Assembly (NCBI GenBank): GCA_933228895.1
Contig: OW121851.1
Location: 123,551,624-123,615,623, forward strand
Direction: 5' to 3'
DNA: 64,000 bases
Origin: Platycnemis pennipes
Lineage: Eukaryota; Arthropoda; Insecta; Odonata; Platycnemididae
Made by a program: the position numbers and the translations under genes. Below are positions 26,661 to 39,485 of the stretch, piece after piece. The notes below the pieces were generated by a model. The model saw nothing but the letters and a program-made list of their open reading frames with translations, was not told where the DNA came from and searched no databases. Position 1 is the stretch's first letter, and each line of letters opens with the position of its first letter.

Positions 26661-27990
26661 GAAGATTTTTTGGGCTTAGAATTTACCTGTACACTACTGC
26701 GTCTTCGGAAAAAGACGAAGCTTACTTTAAACCACCTGATGTCGTTTGTACACAAAAGGAACAAGAGTGGACCTATCACTGTACGCTATGGCACACCTGA
26801 AGTGGATTTCTATGATTCGTTCGCAAGATTGAAACGTGACAGCGACAAGGAGCTTCGCGAAACCCGCCTCCTCTTAGCTCGCGAGGTGAAATTAGTGGCC
26901 GGCCGCCGGCAGACTTTGATTCGCGGAATCTTTTGGGCGGAGTCCTCTCATTTCTTCTTGGGAAACTCCCTTTTGTCCCTCCCGGTTCCAACGCCCATCG
27001 CCTATTCTCCTATCAACTCTTCAGTCACTTTCGAATCCCATTGACTCAAAGGGAAATTATTGTGGCGATCTTGCTCTGTACAGCACATCCTCTCGACTTC
27101 ATAGCGTTTCAAATTAATTTTAGCCTGAGAAAGAAAAGAAGAGTCAAAGCGGGAAAATCGTAACGTATTCATTGCTCAGTGACATGTCAACCTGGATATA
27201 CTGAAATCCTGTGATTTTAATACTCACCGGATTACCCTTTTTCAGATAGAAGTAGAAAAAGAGCCTGTAATTGTTGTCGCTTCATGGAAACTGGTTTTAT
27301 TTCTCTCATATCTACTCTGCATCTATAGCAGAATTTCTAGAGAGAAAAAATCGCTATTGTGCATTTCAGCGGGAGACTTTGCTAAGGTAATGCGGCTAGT
27401 TCGCAATCTCTTGAATTGCCCTGCATCTGCTACTTATATCACATTGATGGGCGTTACTAAAACGATGATAAATTTCTTAAACAACAACAAAATTATTTAC
27501 TTGATATTCTACCAGATAAACTCACCAGTGCATACTGTCAAGGAACATGTTAAGTATGATTTCTATGGGCATATCATTCCGATTTGCAATAAATATATCA
27601 TGATGAGGACTAAGGAAAATCTGCATTCCATAGAATAAATTTATTGTAAACTCTACTACTATGGTTACGATGTGGCGTATCATCATCGCGTCATCTTTTA
27701 AAATATCATATTTTCGATACATGGCTTGGTGATTCATTGGTTAATAAATTTCTCACTAAAATTATTTAAGTGAGCCACTCTTTTTGTTTTCTCTAATGGA
27801 AAGGAGTGTGGGGAAGAGATCATCCCAGCCAGGTGATGGTCTCTTGTGTGAGGGATAATGAGTGTAGCCAATATTTGTTCTCACCAACATGCCACTTAAG
27901 TGTGTCCTTTAGGGAAGATGTTCATTTCGTAAAAAAAGGAAGGTGGAGACGGAGTGGTGGAGGATGAGGCGTACGCCAAGGAGATTACGA
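26661..27990. other. no gene recognised
   Basis: A 124-codon plus-strand frame (26670-27044) crosses a GC-richer patch but shows no domain, and its end is low-complexity. A 93-codon frame at 27357-27638 is likewise featureless. I leave both as chance. Confidence 0.4.
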
Positions 27991-28640
27991 ATACTGATAA
28001 TGATGACGGTTCGAGTTGGTCCATAGCTGTGCCCTCGAGGCGCCCATCAACCAGTCGGATTCCCATTGTTTTGGCGCCGATTGGGAGGGGGGGGGGGAAG
28101 GGAGAAGGGCGTTCCGGTGGGTCGATTCGCGGTTCTGTCCTTCGCTCCCTTTGGTACGCTTCGTTCCGTGGGATTCGGATTGGAGAGAGAGAGGGTGGAC
28201 GGGAAAAAATTGGCCGGGGGTGGAAGCGAGGTGGTGGTTGCGAGGGGTGGAGACTGTGAAGGGTCTTAGGGCGTGGGTGCAAGGACGCATTCCAACACTC
28301 TCGTGTCAGATGGATGGACCCTCTCCTCCTTCCCCCAACCCCCTCTTTTTAGCGTATTCCCCTTCGCCCCTGAGGCCTCGCTCCTTTCGATATTGTTTTC
28401 ATTCCCGTCCCTCGAGGGTTGCTCTTAGCATAATTCCTACGCGTGGGCGTCCTCAAAGTGGATGTACGAGCGTTCGTGCGTGCGTTCTCGTTGTCCCCGT
28501 CACACCTGTCCCTCGCCGTTGTTTTCCTCTTCTCTCCTGCTCTGACGCTCATTCTGAGAAACGAGAGTGGCTCTCCTCTCTATTATACTCTTTTCACTCT
28601 CTCTCACTCACTCTTTCCAGTTTTGATTTCTTGATCCTTC
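27990..28640. other. GC-rich island, possible promoter-type DNA
   Basis: CpG-rich sequence with a poly-G run (about 28087-28098) and a GA run near 28184. A 252-codon plus-strand frame (28016-28774) spans it, but the product is a Ser/Pro/Arg/Leu mixture with no domain, and antisense frames are equally long. This is the signature of GC-rich low-complexity DNA rather than a conserved protein. It could be the promoter or first exon of a gene whose body lies elsewhere. Confidence 0.4.
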
Positions 28641-30476
28641 CCTCGAGTGTGCACTTCGATTGTCTTGAGTGGGCAGGGCTTTTATTTCCATCTCTCTTAT
28701 TGGGTGCTGAATGCGGTAGTTGTGATTCTCATGCCAAATCGGAACCGAATGTGTGCATATCAATGTATCTCTGAATGCAATCATGAGTTTATCTGCCGGA
28801 AATTCGCTCGAAGTAAGAACCGATGTCAAGATTAGTGGAATACATCGACTTCTAGGAGATTTCTATCTTAATTTTGTCTCGCAAAACGTCCTTTGAATTA
28901 ACTAATATTGAAAAAATATAACTAATATTAATTTTTAAAATGTGATGGAGGATTGGGAGGTAGTAAGTAACAATTGTTTAGCACTCAGATCTTGGTCATA
29001 TGCTAGGTAGTAGGCAATTTTTTTATCATACCTTAGTTCTCAAGTGTGATGTAGTGTTATACAGATGTGGTATTTGTAATAGTGGGCGTAGGACCCAGAG
29101 TGGCAATATAGTTGTTATTATATTATACATGTATGCATATATCTCTCGTTGGGAGACCTAATTGTAGTTTCCTGTACTTAAGACCATTATTCACTTAGCA
29201 TTAGGTACAGCTAGTTTACAAATAAATGAGGCACATTGGAGTTCGTTCTTTGGTGCTCTCTCTGCTGTTATATTCCATAAAATGGAGAAGATCGCACGTA
29301 CTGTACAATAATCTCTCAGTTGTAGTGCCTCGGTGCTCGACATTTCTAGGTTGTTGTGAAATATTGGCGAACGTAGTCAATCAGCCGAACAGCCGTCAGT
29401 ATCGATTACTTTGGCAAGAAGAGTAGGCGAAATCGATCATAAATTGATGCCTCCATAGAAGCCGCTAATTTGTATAAAAGGGCGTAGCTTATGGCCAAAA
29501 ATATTAACGATTCCGTTTCCGAGAATAGCCACTGACGAATAGAAATTTTACGATTCGTCATTTCATCTGCCGACTTATGAAAGCCACACCGGATCTCATT
29601 TTAAACCCACTACATTGGTCATTAGCGGCAAACATAAAAGAGCAGTGAGGTTAAGGTTCTTTGAGAAATTGATGAATAGAAGAGAGTACCATTTTCGCCG
29701 TCCTATTCATATTGGAGCTGGTGCTGCGTTCTTGATTATGCCCTCCACTTCTAATGATGAAGCCTGCGCTGTTGTTTTTACGCCAGTAAAGTAGAATTAT
29801 CAGAAGGCAGATTATAATGGACAAAAAATATCTTGGTTTTCTTTAATAGAATATATTTTCACATAAAGGTACCAGAAAAAATTGGAACCCTGATGAAAGA
29901 TGCGTTTATCATCTAATATGCCACCTTCAAAGTCTTTTATCACCATTACTTGGTTAAAATTGAAGATAGAGGCCAAATGATTAACATTAGTTTAAGTCCA
30001 TTATGCATTTAAAATAAATTGAACATATTCTCATTGTCTTGAGGCATGCCTTACTATTTTTTTTTTAAAAGTTAACTCATAATTATATTAAATGGCGAAT
30101 ATGTGGAGAAATCTCTTCTTTTTTATGCTTAAATTATTGGACAATTTATACATATTAGTCAATCTATCTGGAATTTATGGACGACGTTTTAAGTGTTGTG
30201 AGAAATAATGGTTATCATTTTAAAGTTTGTCTCAAAGTAATAGAGTATTTTGATCAACCGCTTTATCATTGAATCCGTATTTTCCAAGCGAGAAATTCTT
30301 TGCAACACCAAGCTCTCAAAATATTTCCATTTTATCAGGATGTAATTTTATTTATTGTATTACCGGTTTACAGTCCAGCATTGCTTACCAATAAGTATAG
30401 AGATGGAAGTTACGTGAAATTTGACATCTTCGTCTTTTGCATGCGAATTGCCTGTTCATTTCGGTAAGTTAATGTA
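28641..30476. other. no gene recognised
   Basis: AT-rich sequence. I see no transposon terminus, RNA gene or coding signal. Confidence 0.45.
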
Positions 30477-30865
30477 TCATTCCATCTCTATTTTGGTCTT
30501 TCCGGGGGTCATTGTCCTGCTGGGAGGTGGTCTCTTGTAATTTTTCTTATCTTGTCTCTTTATGTGGTTAATAAGAATATTTCCATCTCTACTTATATTC
30601 TTTACCCATGCATCGATATTATCTACTTTACAAATGCACCCTAGTTTTTCATCTGTTGTTTTATCTCTTTTTCCCATTTTTTGGCTCACTTCTGTTGTCT
30701 TTGAGTAGCTGTTGTTTCTTCTTGTGCCCGGTATCGTCTCTGCTGCATATACCATTGTGGGACTTTCATCTATATTGTATATTCTTGTTTTGGCTTCCAT
30801 TCTTTTGTGTTCACTTCTCCAAATCGTGCCTTAGTTCCTCCATGTCACTATTTGCTTTATAATTA
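30477..30865 (-). pseudogene. LINE ORF2 C-terminal fragment (YAAETW type)
   Basis: A 107-codon frame starts in a variant of the conserved YGAETWT block (MVYAAETIPGTRR). It continues with KTTEVSQKMGKRDKTTDEK, where an RR(I/M)xGxTRRD block is expected, and ends with HIKRQDKKNYKRPPPSR then MTPGKTKIEME, in the place of the usual RxGRPxxxW tail. The order matches the C-terminal third of arthropod endonuclease/reverse-transcriptase LINEs. Substitutions at several normally fixed positions show age. Confidence 0.6.
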
Positions 30866-32326
30866 ATTCACCAACCTTCTTTTCTAGTCCTGGGGGAGTA
30901 GCTTCCGGAACTCCTTTTCTCTTGACCAGCTCACTTGGGGGCCCAACGAGAACTCCTTTGCTAGCTCGTTATGGCTTGATGGCATTAAATCTAGCTATTT
31001 TTTCCATTATTTCTGTTACTTATTGCTCATTTTTATACTATTTTGAATTTTAATCCTGGATTTGGGTATTTTTGAAATAGCAAAAGTTTTATTTTTTTGC
31101 TCAAGTTACAATTTTCAACAGTTTCGCTCTAGGATTGAATTTATGCAGTACGTTACATTTTTTTCAAGCCATCTTCAAACACAATGATACACTATCATCT
31201 CTATAGCAAAATATACGCAGGATGCTTTTAATTTGAACTCGTAGTAATGGAGAATAAAAAAGATTCTTGGTATATATACTACCTTCCTGATTTGAAATTC
31301 AAAATATCGATAATGCAGTTTATGATCGTGAAGTGGAAAAAATCAAAGAAGTGGACTTTTCAGTGACTTGAGAATAAGACGTATCTTTCAGGCATGTAGA
31401 ATTGTACTAATTAAACATCCAAGTATGGCTTTTTTGAAAGTGTTTATGCATTTATTTTCTGATCTCGTTCCCATTGGTCACACACATAAAAGTGATGAAA
31501 TCAGTGAGGAGTCATAATAATTAAAACAGCTTGATTTTTGTTCTCTTGAATGAAATATTTAAATCTTTCACTACTGGTTTGTTGTTCAATGGTAATGTGA
31601 ATACGTGCTATAGTTTATGTGATAAAGGTTTGGCTTGCAGTGACATTTACTGTCGAACAGTTTATAGGTCCACCTACAAAGTTTTCATGAGTATTTTCTG
31701 TTATTTCTTCCTAGATGCTACTCTCGCCCGAGATGAAATAAAAATGCTTTTAGAAGTTTATAGCTCCTTTTTGCGAAGTTTTCTTGGGAGTTTCCTGTTT
31801 CTTCTCCCTAAGCGCTATGCTGCCTGCATGTAATCTTGCCGGAGATGAATTAGAAAAGAGGTTAGCCCCATCTTCATCTACGACTAATCTCCAACCAGCC
31901 ATCGTCTACCTTCGCTGCCCCCTAAACCATTTCATAGTGTGTTTGTGCTATGGGAGACAGTTTCATATTCTAGGTCATCTCTCTGCGCTAAGCGAGCACT
32001 TCATGGAAAGGATTCGCCGGCCTACATGCTAGGAAAGCGCGGAATGGAGGGAGGAGTGGTGAGGATGAGAGGAAAATATATAGCCGCTATGCGGGAAATG
32101 AATGGCGCAAAATATGGTCGGTGACAGCACGTGGGAGTGGGGAGGGGTTGGGAGAAGGAAGGCAAAAGATCAGATGGAGGAGGGCGGCAGGGTTAAGATG
32201 TGAAGTGCTCTCTACTGCGGAAGGGGATGATCGAGGTGTTTGCAGCCGCGGTAAGGAGGAAATTACATGAACAGTGCGATGCGCTTTCATATGTGAAAAT
32301 AGTTGGTCGAATCTCGCATTCTAGTC
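30866..32326. other. no gene recognised
   Basis: AT-rich DNA, GC-richer at 31980-32260. A 100-codon plus-strand frame (31531-31833) has no recognisable motif. Confidence 0.4.
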
Positions 32327-32667
32327 CACTGGTTCCCAGCCGCTGCACCGGTTGGGAACACCGCGGTGTGCCAAGGCATTTCAGGGTGCCTTAAAAACAT
32401 TATAGGGGTGCCGCGAGATTAATCCGGGAAACAGAAAAATGTTTAGCAGGACCTGCTTCTAAATTGGTCATTCTCATGCCCAACAGATGTTGAAAGTAAC
32501 CAAAGTACTTCTTACAACCTAAGGATAAATGACTGTAAAACATCCATTGTCCTTAGAAATGGAGAGGGAAGCCCAATCGGAGAATTAAAAAAATCTAAGA
32601 TAAGTGGTCCAAGATTTTAACCTCAGTCTGAAGGGTGCCACCAACGTAAAAAGGTTGGGAATCACTG
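32327..32667. mobile_element. hAT-superfamily MITE
   Basis: The left end cactggttcccagcc and the reverse complement of the right end (cagtgattcccaacc) form imperfect terminal inverted repeats of the CAGTGGTTCCCAACC class characteristic of hAT elements. Internal words gggtgccgcgag and gggtgcc near the two ends are typical subterminal motifs. The 341-bp element has no reading frame of note, so it would depend on a hAT transposase from elsewhere. The flanking 8 bases (ttctagtc, ttttatag) no longer match well, indicating an old insertion. Confidence 0.75.
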
Positions 32668-32764
32668 TTTTATAGACACATGAGAGAAGAAATCCTGCAT
32701 GAATAGATTTAAAACGTATTTTTCTCATTTAAAATAGAATATTATGATCTTATAAATGTAATAG

Positions 32765-33440
32765 GTAATCAGATCATCATTAGTCATCAGTCCTGGGATT
32801 GGTTTGACGAAGCTCCCCACTGAATTTTACTATTAGCTAATCTCTTCATATTTACGTATTTATTCTCTTCCATTTCTTTCATCACTTGTTACATTCATCT
32901 CATAAGAGGCCTTCCTTTGCCATTCCCGTCCACTTATCCTTCAACGATTGTCTTCATTAGGCCATCATGACACATGATGTGGCCGATTAAGTTGTCCCGT
33001 CCTCTTCTTAGGGTTTACCGAATACTTCTCTTTTATCCCACTCTTCTTAGGGCTACTTCATTTATCACTCGGTCGATCCATTCTATCTTCATCATTCTAC
33101 TGTAGCACTACATTCCGAATGCTTCCATCCTTTTCTTCTCCACTGCTGTCATCGTTCATGCCTCACTACCCTAAAGAAGCATGCTCCAGATGTACGTCCT
33201 AATGAATTTTTTCCTTACTTCTACGTTTGTATTTCCAGCGATAAGTAGATTCCTCTTTTGATAGAATGCCCTCTTTGCCTGGGCTATTCTGCAGACTATT
33301 TCTTTCTTGCTTCGTCCACCGTTGGTTACTCGGCTTCCAACGTAACTGAACTCTTTAACCTCTTCCATTTTTTTTTCCTAGTTTAACGTTGGTTTTGACC
33401 TCTTCTCTCTTGCTGCATACTAATATCTTAGTCTTCTCCT
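32765..33440 (-). pseudogene. LINE ORF2 C-terminal fragment (EVKEFxYxGS type)
   Basis: The best-preserved part (33368-33171) reads EEVKEFSYVGSRVTNGG, SKKEIVCRIAQAKRAFY and KRNLLIAGNTNVEVRKK. Past a stop, other frames continue with AVEKKRMEAFGM, YSRMMKIEWIDRVIN, RDNLIGHIMCHDGLMK and NGKGRPLMR. This order (RT thumb, SETWT region, DRVTNEEVL region, GRPR tail) is that of a single ORF2 C-terminus with several frame breaks. Catalytic domains are absent. Confidence 0.75.
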
Positions 33441-33668
33441 TATTGATCTTTAGCTGATATCTGGAAAAAGCCCTGATATATTCAATATATCTGATAGCAT
33501 AACTAAAACTTTCTGCCTAGAAACTCAAGGAAGCAACGCATTTTTACTAAACTCTCGCTTGCATAAATTAAACATATCGTGAGGAATTCAAGAAAATCAT
33601 GAACACATTAATAAAATCACTTTACCTTGATAAGTGTCTAATCATTACGCTGCACGTGGATGGCGCAT

Positions 33669-33693
33669 GCCAAGAAAACAAGTTTTTCTTGGC
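33669..33693. repeat. small hairpin
   Basis: The arm gccaagaaaa pairs with ttttcttggc across a short loop. It is AT-rich and could be coincidental. Confidence 0.4.
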
Positions 33694-33944
33694 GTGTGTT
33701 AACGTATCTGTAATTGCATATACCAAGTGTATATTTGCTGATGAGTCACCCTCAACCATAGACCCTCGACGATGCTGGGAGCTCTATCGATTAAATTTCT
33801 GGAATTCGAAAAAGGCCGAAGTTAACGTTCTTAAAAACTTAGTGAACTTCTCTCGACATTAGCTCACCTGCTTTGAAATGAAAATATCTAGCAGTATATG
33901 GTTTCAGATTGGGATTCATACGTACATCATAAGCTTTCAGATTA

Positions 33945-34502
33945 AGGTCTAAAGGTCTTCCGTCTAAATTACGAACTTGAACGTGTGCAGCGAAGATAGG
34001 CAAGATTTGTAAAGGGCCGGTATGATAACCTTATTAGCGTAACCAGTCTATTAAATGAATTAAATTGGGAATCATTGTCAGATCGCAGGTTGAAATTTAG
34101 ACTTAATCTCTGAAATAAATTCCAAGACCATATTTTCAGTGATGATGTTAAAAATATTTTACGGACCCTAACTTACTATGGTAGACTAAACCATAATCAC
34201 AAAATTAGAGAAATTGATTGCCGAACTGACAGATTCAAAATGTCCTTTTTCCTCGTACTATTAGGGATATGAATAACGGTAAATATATCCAGTACGAGTG
34301 TAGCAATGGATAACATTGGTAGCTGCATGTTAGTATAAGGACTTAAAGCTAACCCAACTAACAGCATGTTTTTGCATGTATGCTTTGCTATTTTAATTTT
34401 TAATTACAAATTTTATGCATGATATGTAGTGCATGTTTGGTGAGAGTTCACCCCCTGCCACACACCTTTATGGTGGCTTGCAGGGTATTATGTAGATGTA
34501 AG
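33945..34502 (+). pseudogene. CR1/Jockey-type LINE 3' end with tail
   Basis: Plus-strand frames give ELERVQRR, ARFVKGRYDNLISVTSL, LNELNWESLSDRRLKFRLNL and HKIREIDCRTDRFKMSF, interrupted by stops. This is the same C-terminal block order as at 25874-26660. A 3' UTR follows and ends with accccctgccacacaccttt, atggtggcttgcagggtatt and atgtagatgtaa. It is the copy that links the protein remnants to the tgtagatg-type tail seen as solo fragments at 1, 39.4 and 45.3 kb. Confidence 0.75.
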
Positions 34503-37500
34503 GCTAATATGGTTGATATTTTGCTAACGTTGTTTTATTCAGTCGTAGGGGTTCGCTGATTGATGAAATCAGTTTAAAAACTCCGTAAAGTTTTAAAGTA
34601 ATTGTAACGGATTGGGAAACTAAAGAATAATAGCTGTAGTAGATTTGAGAATAGTAGAATATAGGAAAGTTGTCGAAAATCGGTGAATCAATGTAATTAA
34701 TTGGTTCCTACGAGATCATTTCAATGAAAAAACGAAGTATTATTTCCTTCTAGACTCTTATACAATCGTGTTCAAAGCCTTTCACAACATACTACCTGGA
34801 GAATATTAATACTACTGTCTCATCACATGAAGCAAAATATAATATGCGCCCTCAAGTTGTCATCATTGTCATTGGTTTTTAATCCTAACATCGATTAACT
34901 GCAGCCCTCTACTCTAACTTATTCGGTGCTGGCTCAGTACTTGTAATCTTAGTACTTCTTCTTATCCTAGTACTTCTTCTTATCTGTATCTCCCTTTCAT
35001 TGACCTGTAAACTTATCACTCTGGAGCACAATCCTCCTATTTTACATCGATCATGCTCTTGATAAATCTGTTATGCCTCAGGGTGAGTCTAATTCATCTC
35101 TCTCATTTACGTTGCACTGGGTTTCTCGTAGACCTTTCTTCATGAGCTCTTCTCTATACTTTTCAATTCCATTCCTTCATTAAATGTTCAATACCCTACG
35201 CCAGCACTGAACATCGAAGCTTTATATTCTTTTCTGATTAGCCTTTTTTCGATAGGCCTTTTCTCTGACCCATCGAGGGCCAAACACCATGCGAAGGTTT
35301 TCTTATAATACTTCCTATTTTCTAACTGCAAGCCTTTTAAGCGCAGTACTGGTCATGATCACCTATGATTTTTTTATCATAAGCTATTCTGCACATAATG
35401 CATGCCGTACTTTGCTCGTCAGAAGTGGTATTGCTCATTAAGTCTCTGAAGAGCTTGCTCTTCTGTCTTTAATAAAACCGTAGGGCTATATCAAATTTTC
35501 TGGAAAGATGGGTACGTAAGACGTGCGTATTCACGCTCAAGAATCAGAATTCCCCGCTGCGTGATTAGCGTGCTCGAGAGGAAAAGCGGAAAACAACATT
35601 TAATAGTGGGGGCGTCCATTGAATCCATTAAGATGAATACTTCCCCATATTTCACCTAAACTACCCATACTCACTGAGAACGTTTCCTCATGTTTGCAAT
35701 TATTCTGGTATCGCCTGTGATTTTTTTACTGAAAATGCTGGTTTCATAGATTTTTGACAATGAAATAACTTTGAAATGGGGGTACACATTTCAAGTTTCG
35801 GTGTGTAATTTACTAGCGGTGAATAATTATTTCCATCACCTTTCTACGTTAGTTTTTTCGCCTTCTGATGAAACTTTGTCACCTTAAGTGATCTATAAAG
35901 AATAGATAAAATCTCTTTTTAGACATATGACCTATCCTAGTTGTTGGAAAAATATGAATCTTGTTATTTGTCACTGTAATATGCAAACTCTTACAGAGTG
36001 TCGAGTTAAATAGCAGCATTTTGATATTGCAAAGATAATGTTCTTATACCGGCGATTTTTTCCCATATTCCGATAAAATTTAATTTTGGCTTTTTTGACT
36101 GAAGTTTAAACGAAAAAAATGACAACAAATGCCTTTTCTCCATCTAATCAAACATATTTTTCTTTTCTTAAGCTGCGCTGATTGCCTTCTTCCTATAACA
36201 GCAGCTGGTAAACCTAGGGCTTATGTCAACGACCTGGAATATTACAGACCGAAAACACTTATTTAAATTCCATATTCCAAATTTAATGCAAACCATTATT
36301 TGCTGTATTCCATTATCATTTAATAAACCCTCTCCTTTCTCCGATTTACAACTTATTTAGGATAGTAACCACCATGTTATTGTAAGCCGTTTGATTGTAT
36401 AGATGGATCTTAAATTTCTTCGGTATGTTAACTCGTCAGGGAATATAAATGTGAGGTCTTTAAATGCAGAGAACTCAACAGTAATTCGAGTCGTGAACAT
36501 TCATTTGAAGTCCTTGATATTTAAGTAAACCATGGGCCACATCAAGGCTATCAGGACTCCGTTGCTCCCGGTACGCGACCATTATATACTCGACCTATTT
36601 TTATTGTATGTAGTTTTCATTGCTAACTATATAAGGCAGAATTAATCATGGGCACTATCACTTGAGAATGAATCTTTATGTTTAAAAGACTCGTATCCTA
36701 CTGCTGAGTTATAGCCGCTCGGATCTTGCCAGAATCAGTCCGAGTTGTACTTTTTTCCATTTGTATGAAGTCTCTCCACTATATTTGGAAGTAATCACGG
36801 GCATTATCACGTACAAATACATCTGTAATGTTCGTCCACACATCATTTACTAGAATGTTCCCCATTTTGAAATCTGAAGAAACGCGTTTTATTAATTTCT
36901 TCCATTTACAACTTATTTAGGAATGCATTTATTGATACATAACGTTGCAATGTAATCACCGTAGAATATATGGATACACGTTTTGACGGAATCCTTCAGG
37001 GATGGTGTGAAAATCCTTAATGCCTTGCGATTTGTCTCTCTACAAGTTCCTAAATCTTACTTATGAGTTTCGCTAATGGTCTTAGATGCCAAATTGTGGA
37101 TGTGCGAAAGAGGGCGGGAAGCCTGCGGCGTATTTCAAGATGGATGATTGCCACTCCATTTATTCGCGTCATTCTTGAAAGTCATTCCCTAAGGAGTCCT
37201 CGTTTGAGTCACCGAAGAACCTTATGACTGATCGCGTGCGCTAACAGATGCAGCCTTCCTTTCGGCGTTCCCAATAACTTTCTCACCTTCAATTCGATTT
37301 CAGGTTTAAATAATTAAACCACTATTTATTTCCAAAACGTTTTACCCATTACTTCTTGCTGACGAGTTCAAAGAATGTATCAAAGAGTGAGCCTACTACC
37401 TCGTAATTTAGTAGAGTTTCTACCTTTTGGGATGTATTCATATCTTGCTGAAATGCATGCGTATCATCTCTCCAGATGGCGATTGCCACTTAAAAGTGTG

Positions 37501-37868
37501 ATGAGCGAGGGGGATATCCTGCTTTTCTCATTTTACTCCTTTTGAGTTTAAATGGCAGAATTTATACTAGTCAACGAGAGAAATCTCGTCTCGTCTTTGA
37601 TATTTATTTTTGGGAGCGAATTTAGTTGCGGCTTTTGAATATTTATCTTATACCAAGCACATACGTCATGCCAGTGGTGGAGTTTGACTCGCGGCCGTAT
37701 GTTTAGCAGTTGGATGAAACACTCAGAAAACGAACACGGGTGGCGGTTTTTTCGGTGGTTTTCACCGCTGTTGCAAAACATAGTTGAATTCACGAAATTG
37801 AATGAAATATTAAGGGCAACTTTTGAACCTCTCTTTGGTAATCACAATTCACAAAAGGTTGTGCGACA
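34503..37868. other. no gene recognised
   Basis: AT-rich DNA with an 18-base tandem pair (agtacttcttcttatcct / agtacttcttcttatctg) at 34951-34986. No coding or RNA signal was seen. Confidence 0.45.
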
Positions 37869-37957
37869 TCAAATCTTTCTCTCCATCACATCTTTAATGA
37901 TGTCTTTTCATTAAAATCTTTTTCTCCATCACTTCTTTAATCATGACATTTTGCATA
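37869..37957. repeat. imperfect 43-bp tandem duplication
   Basis: Two head-to-tail copies share aaatctttctctccatcac, then tctttaatgatg-like and cattttg-like words, with a few substitutions (ctccatcac starts at 37881 and 37924). Confidence 0.75.
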
Positions 37958-39384
37958 GCTCTCTTTGGCTTATTTCACCGAGTTTTCCATCTTATGGGAT
38001 ACATTTGCACCCACATAGACCTGAAAAACGTCACTGGTACTCATGAATTTGGTTTTGTAGGGCATCGGCATTATAACGTGTGGCTCATTGATTAATTTAT
38101 TTCTGGAAATTTGGAAAAATAATGGCTTGAGATGGTATTTCTTCTATTGAAAATGTAGTGAAATTTAAATGGTATATTCGGCTGTGCTAAAAATCTGAAG
38201 TGGAAGTCTCGATGAAATTTAGGACTGGATGCTTAACAAGGGTTATTGGGAATACTTATCTAACGTTTTACCTGTGATTTATGATACGATATTTTTTCAA
38301 GTTTTTGTGCTAAGACAGAATAATCACTAAAGCAACGATTTCCCAAAAACACTGTAAACAATAAAATATTTCCATTCTTACAGTTGAAATAAGAGCGTAT
38401 GCACTATTCTTACAGTTATTTTTTCCTTTCAAAGAAGTAAGGTAGCTTATAAGGAAATAAGCCTGAATTAGGCTAACTTCAAGATTCGTATAATCGGAAA
38501 TTAACGTACATAGAACCAACATTTACTTGCTACAAAAAATATAGAAAAGAATTTTTGTGCGTAAAGAAATTGTTACTGTAGTGGCCGGAAAAAGGGCTTT
38601 ACAGCATTGAAAGTACACCAAATATGAAGGCATCATGTACACAATACATAGACCCTTTACAGTAACGTTTAAATATTATATATAGTATAAAATTCATGGC
38701 ATATAAATCAGCATACATATTACGCAGTAGAGGCAAAATGAGCACAACGGTTTGACTTGTACCAGGAGGATGCTAGTTTCTGTTACTGCTATCTGAAAAA
38801 GATCACCTCTCGTAATTAGAGGACGTTTTTAATAATCCACTCACTGTTTCAAGTAAAACGCAGTAGCTTCTTTTTAATTAAGTGCCGCGAAGCTTTGAAC
38901 GCTGATACGAATCCTTACGAATCGTAAGCGTAAATCTAAATCTGAATGAACATTATCATGATGTCACGTTTAAAGTGGCGGAAAGAAAATATGGTTATCT
39001 TCCCGACGTTGAAGCTTGCGCTGCAGCAAGAGCGCTAACGGCTTACTTGTTTTGAACGATAGTTTCCATCATTCAAGGTGTATTGCGTCGTGTTCAATTA
39101 CGAGGATATCCATATGAATTTCCAACATCAATTCAATAACCTAGGGAATAGTAATAATTGTCTGACATAGTAATAATAGCAAAATATTCGCGATAGAATT
39201 TTCGGCCTGCAGAATTTGCTCATCTACACACCGAGAACATTAGTCAATTAGTGTTTGAGAGTACAGAGCTAAGATGCACCAAAAGTTTAATCTGTATCAT
39301 TTCTTATGAAAGCAGGTAAGGGAAACAGAAGTTTACATATATTCCAGTCTTGTGGAATTGGAAATTTCATTTCTCTTGTTGTGC
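37958..39384. other. no gene recognised
   Basis: AT-rich. A minus-strand frame of 70 codons (38310-38522) has no motif. Confidence 0.45.
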
Positions 39385-39485
39385 ACTGACCTACATATTA
39401 GCTCGAATTTTTCTGCATCTACAAAGTACCTTGCAAGGTATCTCGAGAGCATGTGGCAGAGTTCATCACCAAACATACATCTGGT
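39385..39485 (-). repeat. LINE 3' terminal fragment
   Basis: The minus strand reads gtttggtgatgaactctgcc, then accttgcaaggtactttgta and gatgcag. It matches the 3' UTR at 34430-34502 with moderate divergence. Confidence 0.6.

Noticed and set aside
28016..28774. 252-codon open frame
   Set aside because: It lies in a GC-rich island where stop codons are rare, antisense frames are also open, and the product has no domain or balanced composition.
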